Source: Gemmatimonadota bacterium (GTDB taxonomy: Bacteria > Latescibacterota > UBA2968 > UBA8231). From it: a DNA stretch of 64,000 nt. Every line of letters starts with the position of its first letter. Within the stretch, counting starts at the first letter, position 1. Below, piece by piece: positions 36,519 to 47,100 of this stretch. The translations under genes were made by a program, and so were the position numbers. The notes under the pieces were generated by a model. That model saw nothing but the letters and a program-made list of their open reading frames with translations. It was not told where the DNA came from and did not search any database. The stretch covers positions 23,559 through 87,558 of the forward strand of contig JABHDC010000256.1 of the NCBI GenBank assembly GCA_018673255.1. Reading direction: 5' to 3'.

Positions 36519-37403
36519 ATGGCCATGACCCCCATGAGTTCAGTCGAACCCTTCCTGGACTCGACCTCTCTATTGTCCGATCCCACGGCGCTTCGACGAC
36601 GCGCAGATGAACTCGGTTATCTGTTTTTTCCCGGGCTGCTCGCCACCGGGCCACTCCTCGACGTGCGGCAGCAGATTCTGCAGATCTGCCAGAGTCACAG
36701 CTGGATCCAGGAGGGGACGGATCTGAGTGCCGGCATCGCCATCAAGGAAGACGTCGTCATCGAGTCCACCGGGGATCCTCGCTGGCAGGCATTCTACAAC
36801 GATGTGCAGAAGCTGCGAGACTTCCATGCCCTGTGCCTGAGTGAACCGATCCTGGGTGCTCTTGAGGTGCTCTTCGGTGAATCGGTTCTCCCTCATCCGC
36901 GCAATATCCTGCGTGTCATCTTCCCACGCTCGGCGAGTCACACCACGCCGCCTCATCAGGACCACTTCTACATCGGCGGCAGTCGCGACACGTGGACTGC
37001 CTGGTTCCCATTGGGTGACTGCGATGCGGAATTGGGCAGCCTGGCCGTCGTGCCCGGCTCTCACCAATTGGGATTCCTGGACGTTCATGAGGCCAAGGGT
37101 GCTGGCGGTCGGGCCGTAGCCGTCGACGACGGGAAGACGTGGGTCGGTGGTGACTTCGCCTGTGGGGACTTGCTGTTCGTGCACAGTCTGGCGATCCACC
37201 AGGGACGTCCCAATGAAACCGACCGCCTGCGCCTCTCCTGCGACTTCCGTTACCAGCCTCGCAGCCATCAGGTCCGGCGTGACTCGTTGACGCCCCACAT
37301 GAACTGGCTCACGTGGGATGAGATCTACCAGGACTGGCCATCGCAGGATCCAGTTCGTTCCTACTGGTGCGACTGGGACCTCAATGTCGTAGAGCGCACC
37401 TGA
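36519..37403 (+). CDS. Phytanoyl-CoA dioxygenase (PhyH) family protein
   Basis: The 294-residue Fe(II)/2-oxoglutarate oxygenase has the metal motif HQD (residues 146-148, in TPPHQDHFYIGG), the distal His227 in SLAIHQGRPNETDRLRLS, and an Arg in that same run for 2-oxoglutarate. AWFPLGDCDAELGSLAVVPG is the usual jelly-roll centre. Three close ATGs (36519, 36525, 36534) are possible; a longer frame reaches 36402. PhyH paralogues are abundant in Latescibacterota and Poribacteria-like genomes. Substrate unknown. Confidence 0.85.
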   Translation: MAMTPMSSVEPFLDSTSLLSDPTALRRRADELGYLFFPGLLATGPLLDVRQQILQICQSHSWIQEGTDLSAGIAIKEDVVIESTGDPRWQAFYNDVQKLRDFHALCLSEPILGALEVLFGESVLPHPRNILRVIFPRSASHTTPPHQDHFYIGGSRDTWTAWFPLGDCDAELGSLAVVPGSHQLGFLDVHEAKGAGGRAVAVDDGKTWVGGDFACGDLLFVHSLAIHQGRPNETDRLRLSCDFRYQPRSHQVRRDSLTPHMNWLTWDEIYQDWPSQDPVRSYWCDWDLNVVERT

Positions 37404-37423
37404 GACAGAGAGTCTAACCGGGA

Positions 37424-38524
37424 TCAGGCTGGCAGATGACCGGCAAGCAACGCCGCTTCCGCCATCAGCCCCGGACCAAAACCCAATACCAGGGTCGGAC
37501 CGTCGAAGCGAGCGCTCTGCCCACGCAGCCGCTCGAGGATGAACAGAATCGTGGGGGACGACATGTTGCCATAGTCGTTCAGTATCTCACGAGACAAGGC
37601 GGTGGCTTCGGCGGGCAGGCTCAATGCTGCTCGTACGGCATCGATGATCCGGGGCCCTCCCGGGTGTACGACCCAGTGGGCAATATCCTCGATCTTCAGG
37701 TCGTGCTGGCCGAGCCAGGATACCAGGAACTCTTCCAGGTGTTCTTCGATCAAGCGCGGCACTTCACCGGTCAGCGTCATTTCGAAGCCGTGGTCACCGA
37801 TGCGCCAGGTCATTGCGTCCAGAGAATCCGGAATCAGGCAGGATGCTGTGTCGATGACGGACCATGGGGCTACACCGGACTGGGTAGAGACGGTCTGGGC
37901 GTCGCCGATGACGACGGCGGCGGCTCCATCCGCGAACAGGGCGTTGCCTTTGATGCCCTCCGTGTCCCAGGTCAGGCGGTAGTGGAGACTGCACAACTCT
38001 ACGGCGCATAATAACACGCGCGCACTCGGGTTGGCTGCCACCAGGCCTCGGGCGGCACGCAGTCCGTTGATTGCGCCGTGACATCCCATGAACCCCACAT
38101 GCACTCTCTGCGTCGTCCGGCTCAGGCCGAGTGACGAGATCAGCTGGACATCGACCCCCGGTGCCTCAAAACCGGTGCAGGACACGGTGACCAGGTGAGT
38201 GATCTCTGCCGCTGAAAGATGAGCGTCGTCGAGTGCCTGCAGAGCTGCCTGTTGAGCCAGTGGCCCCGCATGTTCGGCGTACAGTCGCACCCGTTCACCC
38301 GTCGTCGGTCCGGCGTCGCCCGAGTGGCGCTGCCAGTCGACGGCGGTCTGATAGGGCACGCAGGAATGCCTGGTGGAGACGCCGGACTTCTTGAACAACA
38401 CCCGCAACATCCGGCGCTGGCGTTCGTCCGTACAGATCAGTGTCTCGGACATGTCCCGCACGTCGGCCTGCTGTGCCGTGTGGGGGGGAGAGGCCGTACC
38501 CAGTCCGAGAATCGAGATCGTCAT
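37424..38524 (-). CDS. Type III polyketide synthase (chalcone/stilbene synthase-like)
   Basis: The 366-residue protein carries the catalytic triad Cys148 ([17 protein letters not shown]), His287 ([12 protein letters not shown]) and Asn320 ([17 protein letters not shown]). The length is typical. Bacterial members extend an acyl-CoA with malonyl-CoA to alkylresorcinols or alkylpyrones. ATG 38524 overlaps the stop of the FAD oxidoreductase (ATGA). It is the third gene of a methyltransferase-oxidoreductase-synthase operon, so the polyketide is probably oxidised and methylated. Confidence 0.92.
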
Positions 38525-39681
38525 GAAGGCCTTTCATCGGCCAGGCGTCGCAGAATGGGCGAGGCCAGTTGGGGGAATCGTGACAGCGTCACCATGGAGG
38601 CCGTGACCATCCATGGACGTCGCAGGGCCGAGGCAATGGCCCGACACAGGTGCTGGTGTTGCTGTATCTCGCCATGGTAGGTGGCGGCCCACTGCGTAGT
38701 CATGGCTGGGGACCATTCGCGGCACCCCTGGATGGCAAAGGCAGCGGAACTGATCCCTGACTGCAGAGCCCAGGCGGTACCCTCACCCGTGAAGGGTTCG
38801 ATGTAGCCGGCCGTATCTCCGATGCACAGCAGGCGATGCGCGGCGGGTACGAGCACACGACGTGTCAGTGATTCTGTGCCTGTCCACTGTCCCTCGAGCG
38901 TGGCCAGTTGGATGTCGACACCCGCATCGTCGAGAATGCGCTGACAGGTCGTGACAGGACCGCCACTGCGCAGGGCCGCCGAATCTACGGCGGCGGCAAT
39001 GGAGGTCTGGTTCTCCTCGGCCACCGTGAGGCCGACATAACCCTCCCGCGCGATGGCCATGCAGATGGTCCCGGCGGGTAAGGTTGGGATAGGGGTCGTT
39101 GTCGCAAGGCCCAGACCCATCCGCGATGACGGCTCGTGCTGAGCTGTGCAGTCTGATGCCACCAATCGCTGGCCGGCGAGCCCCGCCGCCGCAATCACAA
39201 CACGGGCCGTAGCCTCAACGGTCTGCTGGGCCCTCGAAAGGCAAACCGTACGGATATCTTCTGACGGCGGCAGCGATGCCGTCGTCCCGGTGAGCAACTG
39301 GCACCCATCGGCTACTGCCTGACGCACCAGCAATTCGTCGAGGGTTGCACGCGTGATTGAGACGCCACCCTGCAATGCCAGTTCGGCCAGCCGGCCACCA
39401 GCCTGCAGTCGAACTCGATGAAGTGGTACCGCACCCCGTTCGCTCAACTGGTGGACCACACCCAGCCTCTGCAGGCTTTTCAGCGACGACGGGTTGATGC
39501 ACCCACCACAGACTTTCGGCCGGGGCAGTGTCTTGCGGTCGACGAGCAATACGGCCAGGCCCGCGCGAGCCGATTCAATCGCTGCCGCAGTACCCGCCGG
39601 GCCGGCGCCGATGACGACAACGTCCCACAGACGCCCGGCCGCAGTCAGTGAGAGGGTGGACTGGAGTGGTGCAGTCGTCAT
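38521..39681 (-). CDS. FAD-dependent oxidoreductase (geranylgeranyl reductase/monooxygenase-like)
   Basis: The 386-residue protein has the dinucleotide motif [20 protein letters not shown] near the N-terminus, [19 protein letters not shown] (the Cys-rich segment of the geranylgeranyl reductase group), and [24 protein letters not shown], the GD motif binding FAD ribityl. ATG 39681 overlaps the methyltransferase stop by four bases and its own stop overlaps the synthase start likewise. In this setting it most likely oxidises the polyketide ring; product inferred. Confidence 0.88.
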
Positions 39682-40511
39682 CGTCCCGCGGCCGTTTCCC
39701 GGAGCCACGTCATCCGTAACCGTTCCGGCCACTGGCGCTGGATCGATACCTGTTCAAGGCCAGCCTGCTGGGTCAGGTCGTGCAACTCATGACTTGTCAG
39801 GGCTGCGCGCACAGACAGGGGGCCATCGGTGTGAACGACCGGCGACCGGCTGAGCCATCGGGTGGCGATGCGGGATAGCACATATCCCCGGCGACTGCGA
39901 ACCAGATCGCTGGCGACGAACATCGAGGCGCCGGCAGCGTGTACGCGGCGCAGGAGGCAGATGATGTCGTCATCGGCCAGATGGTGCAGAAAGAGGGCGC
40001 AGCAGATGACGTCATAGCCATCAGGTAGCGGTCCATCCAGCACGTCGCGGACCTCGAAGCGAACGTCGGCGTCTTCCATCGCTGCTCGAGCCGTGGCCGT
40101 TGAGATGGCGACGTCACTGATGTCGCAGCCGACCATCTGAACGTGGCGCCCTGCCTGTCGCGCCCTCTTCCAGATCCCCGTCGCCACATCGCCTGAGCCA
40201 CAGCCGATGTCCAGAATGCGAAGTGGTTCGTCGTGATCAGCAGGGAATGCAGCCGCGATCGGGTTCCACAGGGCGGACACGGCCCGAGAGATCAAGTTGA
40301 TGCGGCGCAGTCCCTGCAGTGCGAGGATGTGTTCGTCCCGGTCCAGCGCCGGGTCATCCATGCGCTCGGGCTGACGGTCCCGGGTCTTCAGGGACTGGAG
40401 TGTCTGCAACCAGGATCTGGTGATTCTTGCCTGCGGGTCAGATGAGGGAGTCAGATGTCGGGGCGAGATCGCTGGTATGGAACATAATGGCATGGCAAGA
40501 TGCAGAGACAT
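39678..40511 (-). CDS. SAM-dependent methyltransferase of the type III PKS operon
   Basis: The 277-residue protein has [20 protein letters not shown], motif [48 protein letters not shown] and LFLHHL, placing it in the class I group. The first ~45 residues look unlike the family and the real start may be nearer the ERMDDPAL segment; ATG 40511 is the outer limit. First gene of the coupled three-gene operon. It probably O- or C-methylates the resorcinol-type product. Confidence 0.85.
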
Positions 40512-40620
40512 CTTGCTGAACAGGCACGATCCGGTTGACTACAAACAGAATACGGACATCCTTTCGCCATGCACCCGAAGGGCCCGCCTGCTCGGGTCGA
40601 ATCATGTCGCGAAGGCCGTG

Positions 40621-41592
40621 ATGCTCAAATCTGTCGCACGAATCGCCATTGGCGCACCACTACTCTTGCTGCTGCCGCTGGTTTCGCTCGTGTTCTTCAT
40701 CCTGCTGAGCCCCCTGCTGCTTGTTTCGCTGTTCCTGAAATCACGGGAACCACGAGGTGATGCCGAGCGCCTTGAGAGGAACGACGCAGGTCTGGATCTC
40801 GAGTTCAATCGTACGCACGATATCTCGAAGCTGACGGGCTGCAATACTCGATCCGTGCAATATCGATGGGGGATCTTCTCTGACCTCATCCATGGGGTGG
40901 ACGCCAAGGATGACAGGAAGGCACTGGATTTTGGATCCGGGTCACTGCGCGACACCTGGGAACTGGCGCAACACGGCTTTCGGGTCACCGCTCTGGATGT
41001 CGACGACACTCAAATGGAGCGCGCCCGGGGGTTGTACGATTGGGGACAGGTTCACCACGAACCCGAATACACGACGAAGGGACTGGCGTCGGTTGCCAAG
41101 GATCATTTCGATCTGATCGTGGCCTTTGACGTCCTTGAACACGTCATAGAATTGCCCCAGGTGCTACCGCAGATTTTCGATCGGCTGAAGCCAGGTGGAT
41201 ACATGCTCGTGTCCGTACCCAACGGCAGAACACTGCGCGAACGAACGGGGAAGGTCATGCAAGGACTTCGCAGGCTGGCAGGCAGGGGAGACTCACGTCC
41301 CGGGCTCCATCATGTGAACTTCAAGACGCCTGCGGGTTGGACCCGATATTTCGAGGATCATGGTTTTACCGTGATGCGACATGAGATGGCCATTGGACAC
41401 CTCGTCAATGACTGGCACTGGATTCATGCGTTTCCCCTTGGTGTTTCCGGTGTTGCGCGGCGGCATCCCAATCTCGAGCGAAGCTTCTGTCCACCGGCGT
41501 TGATGAAACGACTTGATCTCGTCGACCAGTTCCTCAGGCCCGTGACCCAAGGACTGTGGGGCTGGAATCTGTTCGTGTTGACTCGGAGTTGA
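40621..41592 (+). CDS. Membrane-anchored SAM-dependent methyltransferase
   Basis: The 323-residue protein starts with one long hydrophobic stretch (IAIGAPLLLLLPLVSLVFFI, then LLSPLLLVSLFL) and then a class I domain: ALDFGSGSLRDTWELAQHG, ALDVDDTQME, FDLIVAFDVLEHVIELPQVL and LKPGGYMLVSVPNG. ATG 40621 is chosen because it directly precedes the membrane segment. It is followed after six bases by the deacetylase-like lipoprotein gene. A lipid or cell-surface sugar acceptor is likely from the membrane anchor; not proven. Confidence 0.8.
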   Translation: MLKSVARIAIGAPLLLLLPLVSLVFFILLSPLLLVSLFLKSREPRGDAERLERNDAGLDLEFNRTHDISKLTGCNTRSVQYRWGIFSDLIHGVDAKDDRKALDFGSGSLRDTWELAQHGFRVTALDVDDTQMERARGLYDWGQVHHEPEYTTKGLASVAKDHFDLIVAFDVLEHVIELPQVLPQIFDRLKPGGYMLVSVPNGRTLRERTGKVMQGLRRLAGRGDSRPGLHHVNFKTPAGWTRYFEDHGFTVMRHEMAIGHLVNDWHWIHAFPLGVSGVARRHPNLERSFCPPALMKRLDLVDQFLRPVTQGLWGWNLFVLTRS

Positions 41593-41598
41593 ACTCCA

Positions 41599-42723
41599 GT
41601 GAGATATCCTGTACTGGTGGCTCTGCTCGGACTGACTCTCGCCAGTTGTGACGAGTCTGCGTCACCGGTATCAAGTGAGCTGGCAAACCGTGCGATCGAC
41701 TGCGGTGTCGCTGTGTTGGATGGTCAGGACACTGTATTTGTCCTGAAGGCGACGAAGTGGCGTGGTGGCGCCCGGGGGGCCGTGTCGATTACGTACGATG
41801 CGCCCTGGGGGACGTTCGAGATCGATCCTCTGGTCACTGATGCGGCCGCCGAGCAGGGCATACGGATGGATATGGAGTTTGTCTCCGAGGTCTATCAGGA
41901 GGCGAGATGGCAGCACCTGCCTGAGATCTATCGATACAGATTGATCCCCCAGGGGATCCGCTTCTTCGGTCATGGTCACACGCACGCCCTGCATGACACG
42001 ATGACCTACGAGGCCGCCTACGAATCTTTCAGCCAGAATTTCGACCTGATGACGAGCTGGGGACTTCGGCCTCGTGCTTATGCCTATCCTGGCAGTGCCG
42101 GCAGAAAGGTCTCGACACAGACTGCCTGTCGGGATGCGGGTTTTATCTGCGCGCGGGGTGCAGAGCTGAATCTGAACAAAGCCATCATCGTGCCTGGGGA
42201 GGAACTGGCACCGGAAAACTGGTTCTACCTCCCTTCTGTCGTGATGGGCAATGCCTCCCATCGCTATCTCGATCGACACGAGAAACTCCTGCCCGTGCTG
42301 GATCGAACGGTCGAGAAGGGTGGCTGGGTCATCCTCATGTATCACGCCATCGGCATACCGAGTGGCTGGAGCTACTATCCCTTCGAAGACTTTCGCCAGG
42401 ATATTGAGGCGATCGCTGCACGGGATCTCTGGAGTGCGAACTTTGACGCGGCGGCAGTCTATACGATGGAAAGGGAGGCGCTGACGTTGGATATTCTGCC
42501 CGGGGTTCACGAGCCTGGTGACGGTCTGACAACGATTCGCATCAAGGATGGTCTTGCCGATGACCTCTACGATGAGCCTCTTACCTTTGAAGTCATTGCC
42601 TACCGAACCGATGTGACGGTCGAGATCGACGAGCGGTTGATCGCCGGCCCTGGCAGGCGCCTGCTCTTTGAGGCGATCCCCACGGACCTGCTCGTGACCG
42701 TGTCGACAACGAGACCCCAATAG
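41599..42723 (+). CDS. Polysaccharide deacetylase-like lipoprotein
   Basis: The 374-residue protein has a lipobox LASC in MRYPVLVALLGLTLASCDES. The NodB-type fold is suggested by AVSITYDAPWG (motif 1), GHGHTHALHD (metal HxxxH), RPRAYAYPGSAG (motif 3) and WVILMYHAIG. In motif 1 the second Asp of the canonical T-F-D-D is Ala, so a metal ligand is missing or supplied by another residue. The GTG start at 41599 is six bases after the methyltransferase stop, in one operon with the spondin protein. Confidence 0.72.
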   Translation: MRYPVLVALLGLTLASCDESASPVSSELANRAIDCGVAVLDGQDTVFVLKATKWRGGARGAVSITYDAPWGTFEIDPLVTDAAAEQGIRMDMEFVSEVYQEARWQHLPEIYRYRLIPQGIRFFGHGHTHALHDTMTYEAAYESFSQNFDLMTSWGLRPRAYAYPGSAGRKVSTQTACRDAGFICARGAELNLNKAIIVPGEELAPENWFYLPSVVMGNASHRYLDRHEKLLPVLDRTVEKGGWVILMYHAIGIPSGWSYYPFEDFRQDIEAIAARDLWSANFDAAAVYTMEREALTLDILPGVHEPGDGLTTIRIKDGLADDLYDEPLTFEVIAYRTDVTVEIDERLIAGPGRRLLFEAIPTDLLVTVSTTRPQ

Positions 42724-42739
42724 AAACAGGCAGGTGGTT

Positions 42740-43750
42740 ATGCTTCGCGCGATGGGTCTTCGTTCTCTGATGATGTGCAGTCTGTTGATCGCCAACTGCG
42801 GTGAGCAGGGCGTGACCGGGCCGGAGTCGCCATCCGGTGCGGCGAGGGTGGCTGTCAGTCTGTCCTCACTGGGCCTGAGTTCGATCGGTCGAGTGGGGGC
42901 AACCGTCTCCGGCGCCGACATGGACACGATTCGCCAGGACCTGCAGGTCGGCGTCGACAGTGTCGCCAGCGGTGTGATCGCCAACATCCCTGTCGGGACG
43001 GGTCGAAAGCTTGCGCTGGCTGTCTATTCCGATGAGGAGATCGTCACACACGCCGGTTTTGCGGCGGGCCTGAGTGTCACGCGAAGCGACACACTGGCGG
43101 TCAGCATCGCCCTGTTGCCACTGCAGGGCGCCATCAGCGTGATGGGCCGGATCCTGACCGACAATGAACCCGTAGAGTATGAGGTGACCTTCGAGGCGAC
43201 GTGGTCTGCTCTGACGCATCCGGGCGATTTTCCGCCCGCACCCCATTTCTCCGGTCTCATCGGTGTTCTGCACAACAGCAATGTCACCTTCTGGCTGGAA
43301 GGTGATCCTGCTACCGATGGGATCCGACAGATGGCAGAGCGGGGTGCGAAGATTCCGTTGCAGGCGGAATTCCTGATCGCCCGTAACAACAACAACGCAG
43401 GTGGCGAAATCTCGGCGGGGGAGATCCGACCCTCGCCAGGCGTCCTGACCACCTCATTCGAGGCGACGCCTGAGTTTCCTTTGGTGACGCTCGTTACCAT
43501 GATCGCACCAAGTCCGGATTGGTTCGCCGGGACGCAATCGCTCAGTCTGCTCGACTCGGCAGGGCAATGGCACGATGAGATTCAGTTTGATCTGTTTCCA
43601 CACGATGCCGGCTCGGATGGGGGACCGTCCTACACGTCGCCGAACGATCCTCTCGAACCGCCACTCCCAATCAGTGCGCTGAGGTTACCGCCATTCAAGA
43701 TCGGTGACCGTGTTCCCTCGCTTGGAAGCTTTACTTTCCGGCGCCGATGA
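42740..43750 (+). CDS. Lipoprotein with spondin-N domain
   Basis: The 336-residue protein has a lipobox (LLIANC). Residues ~30-135 form a beta domain. From about 138 on it matches the spondin N-terminal domain: YEVTFEATWSALTHPGDFPP, HFSGLIGVLHNSN, MIAPSPDWFAG, then DAGSDGGPSYTSPNDP. Spondin domains bind calcium/matrix in animals and occur in some marine bacteria as surface proteins. ATG 42740 is taken two codons inside a GTG. Third gene of the operon beginning at 40621. Confidence 0.82.
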   Translation: MLRAMGLRSLMMCSLLIANCGEQGVTGPESPSGAARVAVSLSSLGLSSIGRVGATVSGADMDTIRQDLQVGVDSVASGVIANIPVGTGRKLALAVYSDEEIVTHAGFAAGLSVTRSDTLAVSIALLPLQGAISVMGRILTDNEPVEYEVTFEATWSALTHPGDFPPAPHFSGLIGVLHNSNVTFWLEGDPATDGIRQMAERGAKIPLQAEFLIARNNNNAGGEISAGEIRPSPGVLTTSFEATPEFPLVTLVTMIAPSPDWFAGTQSLSLLDSAGQWHDEIQFDLFPHDAGSDGGPSYTSPNDPLEPPLPISALRLPPFKIGDRVPSLGSFTFRRR

Positions 43751-43799
43751 CCCGTAGCGATCCATCGGACAGATGATCCCAGTACAGTTCGCCTGGTTT

Positions 43800-43917
43800 G
43801 TCTGTTTGTTATTCGCATGGTCTGTTTGAGCCGCCGAGAAGGCACTATCTGCCGGTCATCGCTTCCTGAGAGGAAAAAGTTACCCTCGGGAAATGTGATC
43901 CCTTCGTTGTCTGTTTG
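43800..43917. repeat. Three direct copies of GTCTGTTTG
   Basis: GTCTGTTTG occurs at 43800-43808, 43820-43828 and 43909-43917, with the first two exactly 20 bp apart. They lie in the 374-bp non-coding stretch before the giant protein and could bind a regulator. Confidence 0.45.
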
Positions 43918-43964
43918 TAGTTGTACGTGTCCAAAGAGTCTTGTCGCTGCAGATGCGTTTTTTA

Positions 43965-44001
43965 GGACTTGTTCTAAGTTTCAGTATAATATGTAACTTA
44001 G
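43965..44001 (+). promoter_or_regulatory. Promoter whose -10 box is bracketed by an inverted repeat
   Basis: A perfect TATAAT is at 43985-43990. It is enclosed by CTAAGTT (43974-43980) and AACTTAG (43995-44001), a 7-bp inverted repeat with a 14-bp spacer. The -35 is weak (TTAGGA near 43962). The start codon of the giant protein is 135 bp downstream, giving a long leader. The arrangement suggests a repressor that covers the -10 box. Confidence 0.55.
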
Positions 44002-44124
44002 AGTTATTTCTGGAAGGAATTTCCGTGCCAGGAGCAGATCTTTCCTGAATTGGGCCGGAATGGCCCGTCCGTTGCTATTAGCTGGTCAGAAGACCCTCTA
44101 CTCAGCTACGGACAGGGACTGTCG

Positions 44125-47100
44125 ATGATCTGCCGAATTGCCTGCGTCACCTTTGTCAGCCTGCTTCTCAACGGGTTCATCACCACCGGCGTTGCAGCCC
44201 AGCTTCCACCACCCCCCAATCCAGATGAACCTGCACCCCAAGCGGCGGCCGTGTCCGGTGAAGGACACCAATTCGAGATCATCGGGCACGACACCCTCGA
44301 TGTGATCGTGGTGAGTTCGCAGTCGATCCGTGCAGAGATCAAGTCCCTGCCATCGACGCTGTCACTGTGTGTGGAGGCGCTCGATGGTGCTGCGGCCACT
44401 ACGCTGACGCTGGACGGCCTGCGCCCCACGACCAGCTACTGGCTCTATGTGGATCGCCTCGTGGATGGTCAGGAAAAGGTGACCGACGCGACGGGTCGTC
44501 TCATCCTCGACATTGATCTGACTGCAGCACATCTGCTGACACTGGCCAGGCGTCCAAGCACGCGCCACATCCCGTCAGATACTGAGATCGGCACGTGGGA
44601 TCCAGAGAGTCGTGTCTACACGCTGACGATGGACGTGTCTGAGACGGTCGAGATCGAAGCCGATGATATCACCCTGGAGGGGGCCGGCTACGCCATCACT
44701 GGCGCCGGCAGCTACGGTATCTATGCGATGAATCGTCGGGATATCGTGATTCGGAATGTGAGGATCGAGGGGAGCTTCAGCTACGGGATCTTCCTGCAGA
44801 ACATGACCCAGGCCGACCTCGGTGAGATCGTCGTGGAATGGACCACGATCGCGCCGACGGATGTCCCCGTCGATGTGGGAATTCACTTTCTCGACGCTCG
44901 CAGCAGTCGGGTGAACCTGTCCCGACTCGTGATCCGGAATAACGACATCATCGCCCGTCAGTCAGGGATCTGGCTTCGACAGGATGATGTCGACGTCGCC
45001 GGCGATATCGATCTCAGTTCGAATTCCATAGAGATCACCAATCACCAGGCGACCTATGGGATCTACCAGTATGCGTTGCGCGCTGACATCGCGGGCGACC
45101 TCAAGGTTGCAGACAACTACGTCACCCACACACATCCTGCGCCGGTGGCGGCCGACTATGGCATCTACGTCGACCAGTATCACGGTTATGTCGCCGGTGA
45201 CGTGCAGATCGTTCGCAATACGGTCAGCAGTCCGAATCCACCCCGCAGTAGTCAGTTGCCCTACTATGGCATGCACGTGCAGTTGCGTGGCGCCCCGTCT
45301 ACCTACGGCGGGCGTGTGGACATCAGTGACAACACGATTGATCGCTACAAGTACGGCCTGTATCTGTATGGTCTGAATCTGACGGTGCCGGGTGGCATCT
45401 TCGCCGAACGCAATCTGGTGACCGATACCTACTACTGGGGTGGCTACTTCAGCGATCTGCCAGCAGGCGCCACGGTTCGCGACAACATGATCAGTGGCCG
45501 CTATGGTGTGACCCTGAGTCGCAGCGATTCGGTTGAGGTCGAGGACAACCAGGTCAGTGCCGACGAACACATTCTCCACGTGCAGCATGGCGCGGCGAAC
45601 AAGGTCGTTGCCAATACACTGCGGGCAACGGCTGGGCCCCACGGTGGCTCGCGGGGTATCCGCACCCTGGAGGCGGATGGGAACCAGTTCTCCGGCAATA
45701 CCATCGAAGGCGTTGGTGTCGCCGTCGACCTGTCCAACTCGGAGGATAATGATTTCTACCACAATATCTTCACCGGTTTCTCCACGCCCGTGGTCCTGCA
45801 GGCGTCGACGAACAACACCTTCTCCCAACCTCTGCCGGCAGGTGGTAACTACTGGGCGACGGGTACGGCCGAAGATGACGACGACGATGGGTTCGCCGAC
45901 GAACCTTTCGACCTGGGTGGGATTGTCGATGAGCATCCCTGGCATGTGCCCACAGCGTGGCGTGTTCCAAAGGCACAGGCCAGTGATGACCAGGTCCTGG
46001 TGTGCCCCGCCAACAGCATGTATTCGACCCTGAATGCTGGAGACTCCATTCACCCCGAGGGGCTGCCCCTGTCCTATGACTGGTTGTCGGACACAGGGAT
46101 ACAGGCCGAGGGTGAAGCACCGGTTGTCCTGTTGTCACGAGGTGTGCATGTCTTCCTCCTCACCGTCGAAGCCGAAGGCTACAGTGCGACAGACACTGTC
46201 GTCGTCGAGGTCCTGGCCGACACCGAACCGCCTCAGCTCGATGTGAGCGCACCGGTGGCAGATTCCTGGGTGGGCGCATCGAAGGTCACCGTAGAGGGCA
46301 CGGTCCACGAGAACTATGGTCTGGCCACCATCGATGTGGCTGGCCGCAACGCCTCTTTCACGGCGGGCACACCCAACACGTTCTCCCGTCGGATTGATCT
46401 GGTCGATGAGGGACCGAACCAGGTCACGATCGTGGCCACAGATATCGCCGGGTCCTCTGACAGTGTCACCCTGAATCTCCTGCGGGACACGACGCCGCCG
46501 ACGCTCACCATCAGCGCCCCCGTATCGGGTTCGGTGCAGTTGTCGAAGGATCTGGTCGTGGTGGGCACAGTCCAGGATCTTGGCGCGGGCGTACAAGGGG
46601 TTACTGTCAACGGTGTTGATGCGACCATCGTCGACGGTCAGTGGCAGACCGCCGTGTCACTGAATGGACAGGGTGATCGGACACTGCGTGTGGTCGCGAC
46701 GGATGCTGTCGGTCACCGTACGCGCACCGACGTGGCTGTCGTTGTCGATACGCGACGGCCGAATCTTGCCCTCGACTATCCAACGCGCAATGCCGTGGTG
46801 ACGCCTGAGGTGGCGGTTGCTGGAACCGTATCAGACCAGGCCAGTGCCATCGCCGCTGTCAGCGTCAATGGTTTGCCGGCCCTTGTCGCTGGATCCGCCT
46901 TCTCGATCGACCTCCAACTGCCAGTGGGCGACACGACGATCGTGGCGATCGCCACCGATGCGGCTGGTCACTCGGACACCGTTCGTGTACCTGTCCGCGT
47001 CGCAGCACCGGCGGTGCCTCGTGTGGTGCTGCAACTGCTGGACAGTGAAGGTGCTGCCATGGCTGGCGCACGAGTCGACCTGCTGCGCGAGAATGGCCGC

